Positions 26,817 to 35,548 of a DNA stretch of 64,000 nt are shown piece by piece. Numbering within the stretch: position 1 is the stretch's first letter; every line of letters begins with the position of its first letter. Location of the stretch: the NCBI RefSeq assembly GCF_000378945.1, contig NZ_KB900539.1, positions 2,933,234 through 2,997,233 on the forward strand, given 5' to 3'. Made by a program: the position numbers and the translations under genes. A model generated the notes under the pieces. It did no database searches. It saw only the letters and a program-made list of their open reading frames with translations, and was not told the origin of the DNA. Origin of the DNA: Methyloversatilis universalis EHg5. GTDB taxonomy: Bacteria; Pseudomonadota; Gammaproteobacteria; Burkholderiales; Rhodocyclaceae.

Positions 26817-27272
26817 TTACTGCATGCCTCGACGCAGCTGTACCACGCCCTCGCCGACGCGCTGCGCGATCAGGTCGGACTGTATGCCTTCGCTGTAGCT
26901 CACGATGTCGTAGCCGGCAAAGCCGCCGGCGCGCGCCAGCTGTTCGGCGCGGCGCCGGAACACCATGCGCGCCTCGCCCTCGCCGCCGGCGCGGGTGCGC
27001 ATCTTCTTCATGCCGAGGAAGTAGGTGTCGTCGGACAGTTTAGCTTCCTCGATCTCCCAGTTCGGCGCCATCGGGTCCAGCACCAGATAGGCGATGTAGG
27101 CGGCGCCGGCGAAGTAGATGAGCTTTTCCGGCGTCGTGGTGTAGCCGGGCGTCAGCCGCAGCTGGGTGTTCGGAATGAAGCTGGAGGTGCTGCTGGGCAG
27201 CGAACGGTCCAGCGTCGAACAGCCCGCCGCTGCGAAAGTCAGCATGCAGGCAGCGATCAGTGGCGCTTTCAT
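26817..27272 (-). CDS. lipoprotein of unknown function, third gene of the flgKL operon
   Basis: The N-terminus MKAPLIAACMLTFAAAGC is a lipoprotein signal with Cys18. The remaining 133 residues contain a hydrophobic stretch near 50-66 (KLIYFAGAAYIAYLVLDPMAPNWEIE), a basic helix (GEARMVFRRRAEQLARAGGF) and YDIVSYSEGIQSD. I recognise no named family, though it has the look of a conserved proteobacterial lipoprotein. The ATG lies only 2 bases after the flgL stop, so it should be translated from the flgK-flgL message; any ribosome site lies inside flgL. An envelope role linked to the flagellum is an inference from this spacing alone. Confidence 0.7.
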   Translation of the reverse strand: MKAPLIAACMLTFAAAGCSTLDRSLPSSTSSFIPNTQLRLTPGYTTTPEKLIYFAGAAYIAYLVLDPMAPNWEIEEAKLSDDTYFLGMKKMRTRAGGEGEARMVFRRRAEQLARAGGFAGYDIVSYSEGIQSDLIAQRVGEGVVQLRRGMQ

Positions 27273-27274
27273 GC

Positions 27275-28567
27275 TCAGGCCCCGATGTAGTTGAACAGCG
27301 ACAGGCCGGACACTTTCATGAAGGACTGCTGGGCGGCCTGGAAGTAGGACAGGTTCTGCGTGAGCTTGCTGATCGCTTCGGTGTAATTCAGGTCGCGCAG
27401 ATTCGACAGCGATGTTTCGAACTGCAGATTCACGTCCTCGCCCAGCGAGTCGAGTGCCGACACTTCGGTGGTGCGCGAGCCGATGCGCGCGCGCGCGGTG
27501 AGCAGGTTGTCGGTCGACTGATCGATGTTGGACATGGCCGAGCCGATGGCATTGCTCACCTTGGCCAGCGCATTGGCGTCTCCGGACGCCGGCTGTTCCA
27601 GCGCCAGAATGACGTCGCCTATCGTGTCGAACACGCTCTGTGCGCTGCTGATGTTCATCGACACCCGGTCACCGTTGGCCGGCGCACCGGTCATCGAGAA
27701 GCGGGCACCGAAATCGAACGGCGGCTCCGATCCGCCATTGGATCGCAGCGTGATGGTGTCACCCTTCTGGAACACGCGCGGCAGCGGTGCGCCGCCGGGT
27801 GCTGCACCGGTGAGCAGCGAATTGCCGCTGCTGTTGTCGATGATGTCGTAGGTGGTCACGCCGCCTGACACCGCGAACACGATGTCGAAATCGCCCGGGT
27901 TGTTCGGGTCGCTCCACTTGCTCATGTCGCTCACACCACCGCTGTCCAGCACGGCGGTGCCACGGTTGGCCGGGTCCGGGGTCAGCGAGAAATTGCCGTT
28001 GCCGGAGGGCACCCGCATGAACACGCTGCTGCCCGAATCACTGATCGGCAGCCGGCGGTTGCTGGCCACCTGCGCCTCGCGCTGGCCGTCGTCGCCGGCA
28101 TAGCTCACGCCCGCCTCGACGCTGCCCGAGAACGGCTGCGTGGTGCTCTTGTAGCCGCTGAACAGGTAGTCGCCGAAGGCATCGCGCGAATTCGCGATGC
28201 CCATCATTTCCGAAAACATGGCGCGGATGTCGATAGCGATCGCCTTGCGATCGGAATCGGCCAGACCGGCACTGCGCGCCTGCACCAGCCGCTCCCGTAT
28301 CGTGCCCAGCAGCTCGCCTGCGGTCGCCAGCTGCGACTCGGCGAAACCGAGCGCGCTGGTAGCGTCGCGCCGGTTCAGCGCGTACTGGTCGTTCATCGAC
28401 TTGGACTGGTCGATCTCGAGCGCACGGGCTGAAGCCACCGGATCGTCCGACGGAGCCAGCACGCGACGACCGGTAGACAGCTGCTGCTGCAGCCTGAACA
28501 GATCCGTGCTCTGACGCAGCAGCCCGGAGGTGCCGCTCTCGTAAAGGGTATTGGTCGAAATGCGCAT
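27275..28567 (-). CDS. flgL: flagellar hook-associated protein 3 (HAP3)
   Basis: FlgL forms the second hook-filament junction layer. The start at the second Met (28567) gives MRISTNTLYESGTSGLLRQS, the typical flagellin-like D0 helix, and the C-terminal D0 helix is NYTEAISKLTQNLSYFQAAQQSFMKVSGLSLFNYIGA. At 430 residues it is longer than the 317 of Salmonella because of an inserted outer domain between about residues 130 and 320. It is 11 bases after flgK. Confidence 0.95.
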   Translation of the reverse strand: MRISTNTLYESGTSGLLRQSTDLFRLQQQLSTGRRVLAPSDDPVASARALEIDQSKSMNDQYALNRRDATSALGFAESQLATAGELLGTIRERLVQARSAGLADSDRKAIAIDIRAMFSEMMGIANSRDAFGDYLFSGYKSTTQPFSGSVEAGVSYAGDDGQREAQVASNRRLPISDSGSSVFMRVPSGNGNFSLTPDPANRGTAVLDSGGVSDMSKWSDPNNPGDFDIVFAVSGGVTTYDIIDNSSGNSLLTGAAPGGAPLPRVFQKGDTITLRSNGGSEPPFDFGARFSMTGAPANGDRVSMNISSAQSVFDTIGDVILALEQPASGDANALAKVSNAIGSAMSNIDQSTDNLLTARARIGSRTTEVSALDSLGEDVNLQFETSLSNLRDLNYTEAISKLTQNLSYFQAAQQSFMKVSGLSLFNYIGA

Positions 28568-28578
28568 CACGCTTCTCC

Positions 28579-30522
28579 TCAGCCGCCGAGTTGCAGCACG
28601 GTGTCGAACAGCCGGCTGGCCAGTTCGATCATCTTGCCGGCGGCCTGGTAGGCCTGCTGATAACGGAGCAGATTGGCGGCTTCTTCATCGAGATTGACGC
28701 CGGACAAGGACTGCTGCGACTCGGTCACCCGGTTCAGCAGCACGGTCTGTGCCGCCTGATTCACCTTGACTTCACGCGCCTGCGAACCGATGTCGGCCAC
28801 CATCTGCGCATAGGCGCCCTGGAAGCCGGTGGTGCCCGAGGCCAGCGTCTTGCTGCCCTGCAGGGCAGCCATCGCGAGCAGGTTGCGGTTGTCGCCCTGA
28901 CCACTGGCATTGGCCTGGATGGTGAAGGTGTCGCCGTTGCGCGGCGTGCCGGACAGTTCGAAGGTGAATCCGCCCTGCCCGGCAAAGGTGAAGGTCTTGC
29001 CGGCCGAATCGGTGGTCGGGTCGTACGCCAGCGTGCCACCCGGGCCGCCCACCACGTTGAAACTGTTGGTGGTGGCGTCGTAGGTCAGCGTGATCGCGCC
29101 GCCCAGCGGCAGGCCGGTGGTCGAGGTGACGGTGCCGGCGCTGATGCGGCCGCTGCCGGTATTGGCCAGCGCCGCCGAGGTGCTGACCGGCATCGCCACC
29201 GCCAGCATGCGCGGATCGGACAGCACGGTGCGGATGTCGCTCGCGCCATTGCGGGTCGGCTGGATCAGGAAGCTGTCGCCGGCCGCCATCGTGGTGGCGC
29301 CGGAATCCAGCGTGAAGCCCTGCGGGCTGCCGGCCGGCGGAAGCCCGCCCAGCGTGGCCGCAGTCCAGCTGGTGTTGTCCGACAGCCGGGTCAGGGTGTA
29401 ATTGCTGCCGTCGAAGCGCAGCCGGTAGTCGCTGGTGGTCAGGTCCGACGAGGCGCTGATGGTGACGTTGATCTGTGCCCCGGCCACCGTGCTGTTGGTG
29501 CTCGCCGGCAGTGCAGAGCCGATCATCGTGTTGAAGAACTGGGTGCCGAGCGCGCCATTCAGATCCTGCCCGAGCTGATGCTGTGCGTTGAACTGTTCGG
29601 CCATGCCGAGCGCAACGCGGCCAAGCGCATTCTGCGCGGCGTCCAGCGTATTGCGGCGGAAGGACAGCAGGCCACCCAGCTTGCCGCCGCTCAGCGTGTC
29701 TTCCTGCAGTCGCAGCACAGTGCCGCCCGGCGCGGTGTAAGTGACTTCGGAGCGGCTGGCATCCTCGACCGAGGGCGAGGCGGTCAAGGTGAAAGCGCTG
29801 CCGCCCACCACCACCGGCTGACCGTTGCCGATGAACAGATTGATCGAACCGTCGGACTGCTGAAGCTGGGTGACGCGCACGATGTCGTTCAGCTCGCTGA
29901 TCAGCCGTTCGCGCGCGTCGAGCATGTCGTTGGCCAGACGATTCGTACCGGTGACCGACTGGGCCACCGAAATCTGGTCGTTGTAGCGGGCGATCTGGGT
30001 GACCAGCTGATTGATTTCACCGACTGCACCGGAAATTTCGCCGTTCAGCTGGTCGCGGACCTGGTCCATGCGCAGATCCAGCGAATTGAAGCGCGCGGTC
30101 ATCGCCTGGGCGGCGGAAATGACCGACTGGCGGGCCGCCAGCGAAGACGGTGATGCGGTCACGCTCTGGATGGCGTTGAAGAAGTCCGACATCGCCGGCG
30201 ACATGCCGGCCTGAGCGTCCGCCAGCAGATTGTCGAGCGCGCCGATCTGATCGCCAAAAGCGGTGTATTCAGCACTCTGGGTGCGCGCCTCCATCACCTG
30301 GGCGGTGAGGAACTGGCTGTAGATGCGACGCACGGTCTCGACCCGGGCGCCCTGGCCGAGATAGCCGCCACCGGTCAGTTGCGGGTCGTTGGTGCCGAGA
30401 ATGACCTGCTGGCGCGTATAGCCAGCGGTCGAGGCATTCGAAATGTTGTGACCGGTCGTGACCAGCGCGGCCTGGGCCGCGTTAAGTCCGGTGATACCGA
30501 TGTTGTAGAGCTGGGTTCCCAT
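28579..30522 (-). CDS. flgK: flagellar hook-associated protein 1 (HAP1)
   Basis: FlgK forms the first junction layer between hook and filament. The start at 30522 gives MGTQLYNIGITGLNAAQAALVTTGHNISNASTAGYTRQ, the canonical flagellar rod/hook N-terminal motif; the C-terminus has NLLRYQQAYQAAGKMIELASRLFDTVLQL. The length is 647 residues, larger than the 547 of Salmonella because of longer outer domains. It starts its own operon from a sigma-54-type promoter at 30560-30575. Confidence 0.96.
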   Translation of the reverse strand: MGTQLYNIGITGLNAAQAALVTTGHNISNASTAGYTRQQVILGTNDPQLTGGGYLGQGARVETVRRIYSQFLTAQVMEARTQSAEYTAFGDQIGALDNLLADAQAGMSPAMSDFFNAIQSVTASPSSLAARQSVISAAQAMTARFNSLDLRMDQVRDQLNGEISGAVGEINQLVTQIARYNDQISVAQSVTGTNRLANDMLDARERLISELNDIVRVTQLQQSDGSINLFIGNGQPVVVGGSAFTLTASPSVEDASRSEVTYTAPGGTVLRLQEDTLSGGKLGGLLSFRRNTLDAAQNALGRVALGMAEQFNAQHQLGQDLNGALGTQFFNTMIGSALPASTNSTVAGAQINVTISASSDLTTSDYRLRFDGSNYTLTRLSDNTSWTAATLGGLPPAGSPQGFTLDSGATTMAAGDSFLIQPTRNGASDIRTVLSDPRMLAVAMPVSTSAALANTGSGRISAGTVTSTTGLPLGGAITLTYDATTNSFNVVGGPGGTLAYDPTTDSAGKTFTFAGQGGFTFELSGTPRNGDTFTIQANASGQGDNRNLLAMAALQGSKTLASGTTGFQGAYAQMVADIGSQAREVKVNQAAQTVLLNRVTESQQSLSGVNLDEEAANLLRYQQAYQAAGKMIELASRLFDTVLQLGG

Positions 30523-30559
30523 GATGTGACGTCTCGTCAGCACTGTCCGAACCCATCAA

Positions 30560-30575
30560 AGCAAGAGTTTTGCCA
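30560..30575 (-). promoter_or_regulatory. sigma-54 promoter of flgK-flgL-lipoprotein
   Basis: The minus strand reads TGGCAAAACTCTTGCT, with GG and GC separated by exactly 10 bases, matching the consensus TGGCAC-N5-TTGC. Transcription would begin near 30550, leaving a 28-base leader before the flgK ATG. An activator of the FleQ type would be expected, but none is encoded in the window. Confidence 0.75.
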
Positions 30576-30618
30576 GCTCCTTTTTATTGTCGTCACAGTG
30601 CGCGCGGACAATCGCCGC

Positions 30619-31122
30619 ATGCTTGTTCCGGAATTGCGAATTTCCGCCACCGACGTGGCTTTCAAGACCGCCGAAGGACGCGTCGAAATGGTGGCGCGCA
30701 AGCACGGACTCGGTCCGCTGGAGCGCGCACTGCTCATCGTCGCCGACGGGCGGCAGGATTTTGCCGCCCTGCTTGCCGCCCTGGGCCGGCCGGCATCCGG
30801 CGATGCCGAAAGTCGTACCGCCCTGCGCCGCTTGATCGAACTGGAGCTGCTCGCGCTGACACCGGCCACCGATGCCCCGGCGCCGGCCGAACGCAAGTCG
30901 CTGGCGCTGGCCCGGCTCTATCTGATGGAAAGCGTGGAGCGCGCGCTGCGCGGCAAGACCGATGCGCTCAAACCGCTGCTGCGTGACGCCACCGACGAAG
31001 CCGGTCTGCGACGTGCCCTGCTGGCCTGCGAAAAGGCGCTGCTCGACGCCGGCGCGGTCAGCCAGGCCAGCGCCATCCGCGCCCGCTGTCTGGCGCTGCT
31101 GCCGGGCGCGCGCTCAGCCTGA
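30619..31122 (+). CDS. hypothetical protein encoded opposite to the flagellar genes
   Basis: Start 30619 (MLVPELRISATDVAFKTAEGR) was chosen because the longer frame upstream runs through the flgK promoter. The 167-residue product has an N-terminal part RKHGLGPLERALLIVADGRQDFAALLAALG that resembles the pattern (L..LL..iDGr.s...La..l) found at the start of many unnamed betaproteobacterial proteins. An Ala/Leu-rich helical C-terminus follows. No membrane segment or signal is seen and no good ribosome site precedes the ATG. It is divergent from flgK and convergent with flgJ, with a 9-base tail overlap, so it splits the flgB-L cluster into two transcription units. Confidence 0.6.
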   Translation: MLVPELRISATDVAFKTAEGRVEMVARKHGLGPLERALLIVADGRQDFAALLAALGRPASGDAESRTALRRLIELELLALTPATDAPAPAERKSLALARLYLMESVERALRGKTDALKPLLRDATDEAGLRRALLACEKALLDAGAVSQASAIRARCLALLPGARSA

Positions 31123-32079
31123 CAGCGCAGCCCGCAGCAAGGGGCCGTTGATGATGCGCTGCAGCTTGTCGGCGTAGGCCGGATCGGTTGCATAGCCGGC
31201 CTGCTGCAGGCCGCGCGCAAAACTGCCGGCATCCTGCGCCCCCAGCACCGGGGCGTAGCGCGGCTGGCTCTTCAGCAGCCGCGCGTAGTCGGCGAAGCTC
31301 TCTTCATACGAGGCGTAGCGGCGGAAGGCGTCCGGCTGCTTCACCCAGCGGCCGTCGATGTATTCGCTGGCCGACACCGTCACCGTGTCGCCCTGCCAGC
31401 TGCTGCCAGCCTTGATATTGAACAGGTTGTGACTGGGCGAGCCGTCAGCCGCGCTCAGTTCGGCGCGCCCCCAGCCGGTTTCCAGCGCCGCCTGAGCCAC
31501 CAGGAACTGCGCCGGAATGCCGGTGGCGCGACTGGCCGACAGCGCGGCCGGCCACACCCGCTCGACAAAGGCGCGCGCGTGCTCCGGCACGTCGCGCCCG
31601 CGCGCCGGCGCCAGTTCGGCAATGGCCGCCTCGACGTCCTCCACGCTGGCGGTGCCCGCCTGCAGACTCTGCCGTAGAGCGGCAGACCTTGCCGCTGCCG
31701 GCATCTGCGGCAGCCCCTGGAACAGCCCGGATTCGGACAGCGGCTTGAGCGGCGGCGTAATCGAGGTATCGGCGCTGCGTGAATTGGCCGACAGCTGGCG
31801 CTCCAGCACCCGGGCCAGCCCGGTGCCGCCGCCCTCGGTCATGACCTGGGCCCACTGCTGGTCCAGCATGTCCTGGAACATCTTGCCTTCCTGCCCGCCG
31901 AACAGCTCGTCGCCGTAGGACGCCTCGCGCATCGACTTGATCACCACCTGCAGGAACATGGCCTCGAACTGCTTGGCCGCGGCTTTCAGCGCCTCCGGCG
32001 AATTGTCGCGTGCGGCGCGACGCAGCGTGTCCAGCCCGCGTACGTCGGAGGCCAGCGAATTGAGCGCCGGATTGTCCAT
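31114..32079 (-). CDS. flgJ: peptidoglycan hydrolase and rod-cap protein FlgJ
   Basis: FlgJ caps the growing rod and opens peptidoglycan. The start is MDNPALNSLAS (32079). The N-terminal rod-scaffold part has AKQFEAMFLQVVIKSMREA near residues 35-53. The C-terminal part from about residue 165 is a glucosaminidase-type muramidase domain (IPAQFLVAQAALETGWGRAEL, NLFNIKAGSSW), with the catalytic Glu of ALETGWG. The 321-residue length matches the two-domain form of Beta- and Gammaproteobacteria. It is the last gene of the flgB operon and follows flgI by one base. Confidence 0.95.
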   Translation of the reverse strand: MDNPALNSLASDVRGLDTLRRAARDNSPEALKAAAKQFEAMFLQVVIKSMREASYGDELFGGQEGKMFQDMLDQQWAQVMTEGGGTGLARVLERQLSANSRSADTSITPPLKPLSESGLFQGLPQMPAAARSAALRQSLQAGTASVEDVEAAIAELAPARGRDVPEHARAFVERVWPAALSASRATGIPAQFLVAQAALETGWGRAELSAADGSPSHNLFNIKAGSSWQGDTVTVSASEYIDGRWVKQPDAFRRYASYEESFADYARLLKSQPRYAPVLGAQDAGSFARGLQQAGYATDPAYADKLQRIINGPLLRAALSG

Positions 32080-32080
32080 C

Positions 32081-33178
32081 TCAGATGATTTCCAGCTCGG
32101 CGCGCAGCGCACCGGCCGCCTTCATCGCCTGCAGGATGATGATGAGGTCCTGCGGATTGGCGCCCAGCGCGTTCAGCGCCTTCACCACCTCGGCAAGGTT
32201 GGCGCCCTTCTTCACATTCATCAGCGCGCCGCCGTCCTGCTTGATGTCGATCTGGTTGCGCTCGGCCACGACGGTCTGGCCACCGGACAGCGGCGCCGGC
32301 TGGCTGATGACCGGATCGGAACTGACCGTGACCGAAAGATTGCCGTGGGCCACCGCGCAGGTGTCCAGCGTCACCGCCTGATTCATCACCACCGACCCGG
32401 TGCGCGAATTGACGATCACCTTGGCCGCCTGCTGCGCCGGCGTCACGTCCAGATTCTCGATGCGGCTCATGAAGGCCACGCGCTGGCTCGGGTCGGTCGG
32501 CGCGCGCAGCTGTATGCGCCGTGCGTCCACCGCCACCGCAGTGCCCTGGCCGGCGCTGGCGTTGATCGCATCGACCATGCGCTGGGTGGTACCGAAATCG
32601 GTGGTATGCGTTTCCAGATGAACGAAATCGCCCTCGCCCACCGCCGACGGCACCGCACGTTCGACCGTGGCGCCACCGGCAATGCGGCCGACCGACAGAT
32701 GGTTGATGGTGACCGAAGAGCCGCCGGCCGACGCGCCGGCACCGCCCACCACCACATTGCCCTGCGCGATGCCATAGACCTGGCCGTCAGCGCCCTTCAG
32801 CGGGGTCATGACCAGCGTGCCGCCGCGCAGGCTCTTGGCATTGCCCATCGACGATACGGTCACATCCATGCCCTGACCCGGGCGCGCGAACGGCGGCAGG
32901 CTGGCGGTCACCATGACTGCGGCCACGTTCTTCAGCTGCAGGTTCTGACCGGGTGGCAGCGTCACGCCCATATTGCCCAGCATGTTGATCACGCTCTGCA
33001 CCGTGAACGGCGTCTGCGTGGTCTGGTCACCTGAGCCGTCCAGGCCGACCACCAGACCGTAGCCGACCAGCTGGTTGTTGCGCACGCCGGAAATCGACGC
33101 CAGGTCCTTGATGCGCTCGGCCTGCGCGACCGGGCTGACCAGCAGGACCAGCAACAGGAGTGAAAGGATGCGCTTCAT
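32081..33178 (-). CDS. flgI: flagellar P-ring protein precursor
   Basis: FlgI assembles into the P-ring around the rod in the peptidoglycan layer. A Sec signal peptide is present ([20 protein letters not shown]), and the mature protein begins with [26 protein letters not shown], the family signature. The 365-residue length is normal. The gap of 90 bases to flgH upstream holds no promoter that I can support. Confidence 0.97.
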   Translation of the reverse strand: MKRILSLLLLVLLVSPVAQAERIKDLASISGVRNNQLVGYGLVVGLDGSGDQTTQTPFTVQSVINMLGNMGVTLPPGQNLQLKNVAAVMVTASLPPFARPGQGMDVTVSSMGNAKSLRGGTLVMTPLKGADGQVYGIAQGNVVVGGAGASAGGSSVTINHLSVGRIAGGATVERAVPSAVGEGDFVHLETHTTDFGTTQRMVDAINASAGQGTAVAVDARRIQLRAPTDPSQRVAFMSRIENLDVTPAQQAAKVIVNSRTGSVVMNQAVTLDTCAVAHGNLSVTVSSDPVISQPAPLSGGQTVVAERNQIDIKQDGGALMNVKKGANLAEVVKALNALGANPQDLIIILQAMKAAGALRAELEII

Positions 33179-33268
33179 GTCGATACGCCCTCGGGGCCGG
33201 TATGCACTGCCTCCGTTATACGTGGCGGCGGCACCCGGCGATGGCCGGAAAAGAGGCCCGAATACCTG

Positions 33269-33967
33269 TTACAGCGGCAGGAAGCTCAGGAAGAAGCGGC
33301 CCAGCCAGCCCATCACCTGAGCGTCGTCGATGTAGCCGCTGGCGCGGTACTCGATGCGCGCATCGGCCACCTGGGTCGACGACACCGTGTTCGAAGCGGT
33401 GACCTGGGTCGGATTCACGACGCCGGAAAAGCGGATGAACTCGTCGCCCTGATTGATCGCCACCTTCTTCTCGCCGGACACCAGCAGATTGCCGTTCGGC
33501 AGCACTTCGATCACGGTGACCGTGATGGTGCCGGTGAAGTTGTTGTCAGCCGACGACGCACCCTTGCCAGCAAACTTGTTCTCGCCCTTGGCCGAAATGT
33601 CGATGCCCTGGGCGCTCTTGAACGGCAGGCCGCTGATCGTGGGCACGCCGGTCGTGATCTCCTGCGTGCGGTCGGCCGAGCTGGAGGCCTTCTTCGCGGC
33701 CTGGGTACGCTCGCTGATATTGATCACGAGCGTGTCACCGATCATGCGGGCGCGGCGGTCCTCGAACAGCGGGCGAACGGCACCCGGCTGATAGATGGCG
33801 CCGGCATTGGTCTGATACTGCGGGCGCGGCTCGGGGCGGATCGTCATCGGCTGATGAACCGCAGTTGGCGGCGTGGTCGTGACGCAGCCGGCAAGCATTG
33901 CCGCAGCGATCAGCACCGCGGCAAAACCTGCGCAGCGGGCGGCAAGATGGAGGTGACGTGAGTTCAT
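33269..33967 (-). CDS. flgH: flagellar L-ring lipoprotein
   Basis: FlgH forms the outer-membrane L-ring. The signal ends in a lipobox LAGC (Cys near residue 28). The body has SLFEDRRARMIGDTLVINISERTQA-type sequence near residues 65-90 and the C-terminal YIDDAQVMGWLGRFFLSFLPL. The 232-residue length is usual. It is in the operon between flgG (20 bases before) and flgI. Confidence 0.97.
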   Translation of the reverse strand: MNSRHLHLAARCAGFAAVLIAAAMLAGCVTTTPPTAVHQPMTIRPEPRPQYQTNAGAIYQPGAVRPLFEDRRARMIGDTLVINISERTQAAKKASSSADRTQEITTGVPTISGLPFKSAQGIDISAKGENKFAGKGASSADNNFTGTITVTVIEVLPNGNLLVSGEKKVAINQGDEFIRFSGVVNPTQVTASNTVSSTQVADARIEYRASGYIDDAQVMGWLGRFFLSFLPL

Positions 33968-33987
33968 GTCGGTCTCCGCAGTTGCGA

Positions 33988-34770
33988 TCAGAGCTGGGTC
34001 AGGCGGGCCAGCATCTGGTCCGAGGTCTGGATCGCGCGCGAGTTGATTTCGTAGGCACGCTGGGTCTGGATCATGCTCACCAGCTCTTCCACCACATTCA
34101 CGTTCGACGTTTCGACGAAGCCCTGGTTGAGCAGGCCGGCACCGTTGGTGCCCGGGGTGTTCGGCGTCGGAGTGCCGCTGGAAGCGGTCTCGACGAACAG
34201 GTTCTCGCCCATGCTCTGCAGACCGCCAGCATTGACGAAAGTCGCGAGCTGCAGCTGGCCGATCTGGGTCGGCGCAGCCTGACCCGGCTGCAGCACGCTC
34301 ACCACGCCATCACGGCCGATGGTGACCGACTGCGCATCAGCCGGAATGGTGATCTGCGGCTGAACCGGAAAGCCGCTGGACGTCACCATCACACCCTGCG
34401 CGTCCTTCTGGAAGGCGCCGTCACGGGTGTAGGACAGCGTGCCGTCCGGCATCTGGATCTGGAAAAAGCCTTCACCCTGGATGGCCACATCCAGCGTGCC
34501 GCCGGTCTGCTGGATATTGCCCTGGGTGTGGATGCGCTCGGTGGCCACCGGTCGTACGCCGGTACCGATCTGCAGGCCGGACGGAATCGTGTTCTGCTGC
34601 GTATTCAGCGCGCCCGGCTGGCGCATGGTCTGGTACAGCATGTCTTCGAACACGGCGCGGGCGCGCTTGAAACCGTTGGTGCTGACGTTCGCCAGGTTGT
34701 TGGTGATGACATCGAGCTGAGTCTGATGTGCATCCATGCCGGTGCGGGCAATCCACAGCGAGCGAATCAT
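33988..34770 (-). CDS. flgG: flagellar distal rod protein
   Basis: FlgG forms the distal rod. The N-terminal [20 protein letters not shown] with [19 protein letters not shown] and the C-terminal [32 protein letters not shown] are the standard rod/hook D0 motifs. The length of exactly 260 residues is the same as in enteric bacteria. It lies 18 bases after flgF. Confidence 0.97.
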   Translation of the reverse strand: MIRSLWIARTGMDAHQTQLDVITNNLANVSTNGFKRARAVFEDMLYQTMRQPGALNTQQNTIPSGLQIGTGVRPVATERIHTQGNIQQTGGTLDVAIQGEGFFQIQMPDGTLSYTRDGAFQKDAQGVMVTSSGFPVQPQITIPADAQSVTIGRDGVVSVLQPGQAAPTQIGQLQLATFVNAGGLQSMGENLFVETASSGTPTPNTPGTNGAGLLNQGFVETSNVNVVEELVSMIQTQRAYEINSRAIQTSDQMLARLTQL

Positions 34771-34788
34771 GATCGGTTACTCCGGTTG

Positions 34789-35529
34789 TCAGTTGTTGCC
34801 CAGAACCTGGGATGCAGCCTGGTCGTTACGTTCCGCGGTCTGCAGCATCTTGGTCTGCATTTCGAACTGGCGGGCCAGCGAAATCATCGCCACCACCTGA
34901 TCGACCACATTCACGTTGCTGCCTTCGAGAAAGCCACCCACCACACGCACGTTCTGTGCCTGCGGTGCAGGGCCTGGCGTCGTGACGCGGAACAGGCCGT
35001 CGTCACCCCGCTTGAGCGTGTTCTCGGACGGATCGACCAGCTTGAGCCGGCCGACCGGATTGACCTGATTCACGCCACCGGTGCGCTGTACGGTCGACAG
35101 CGTGCCGTCGGAACCCAGCGTGACTTCGGTATCCGGCGGAATCGTGATCGGGCCGGTTTCGCCCTGCACCGTCAGCCCGTTGGCGTTCTGAAGAACGCCG
35201 GTCGGGCTGATCTGGAAATGACCGTTGCGGGTGTAGGCCTCGCTGCCATCGGGCATGGCCAGCGCGAACCAGCCCTTGCCCTGAACGGCCATGTCGTAGG
35301 TGCGGCCGGTCTGCTGCAGCACGCCCGGCGTGTAGTCGTTCTTGACGCTGGCATCGACCACGAAGGCCCGAGACGGCATGGCTTCGCTTTTTACCGGTAC
35401 CGCACGCAACCGATGTTCCTCTGCGCGATAGCCGGTGGTCGACGCGTTGGCGAGATTGTGGGCAACGGATGCCTGACGCTCCATCGTCCATTTCGCGCCG
35501 GCCATCGCTGTATAGATCACGCGGTCCAT
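34789..35529 (-). CDS. flgF: flagellar proximal rod protein FlgF
   Basis: FlgF is a proximal rod subunit. It starts MDRVIYTAMAGAKWTMERQASVAHNLANASTTGYR and ends with VVAMISLARQFEMQTKMLQTAERNDQAASQVLGNN. The 246-residue length is normal. Adjacent genes flgE (19 bases before) and flgG (18 bases after) follow the canonical order. Confidence 0.96.
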   Translation of the reverse strand: MDRVIYTAMAGAKWTMERQASVAHNLANASTTGYRAEEHRLRAVPVKSEAMPSRAFVVDASVKNDYTPGVLQQTGRTYDMAVQGKGWFALAMPDGSEAYTRNGHFQISPTGVLQNANGLTVQGETGPITIPPDTEVTLGSDGTLSTVQRTGGVNQVNPVGRLKLVDPSENTLKRGDDGLFRVTTPGPAPQAQNVRVVGGFLEGSNVNVVDQVVAMISLARQFEMQTKMLQTAERNDQAASQVLGNN

Positions 35530-35548
35530 GGCAGTTCCTCAGTGCGCG

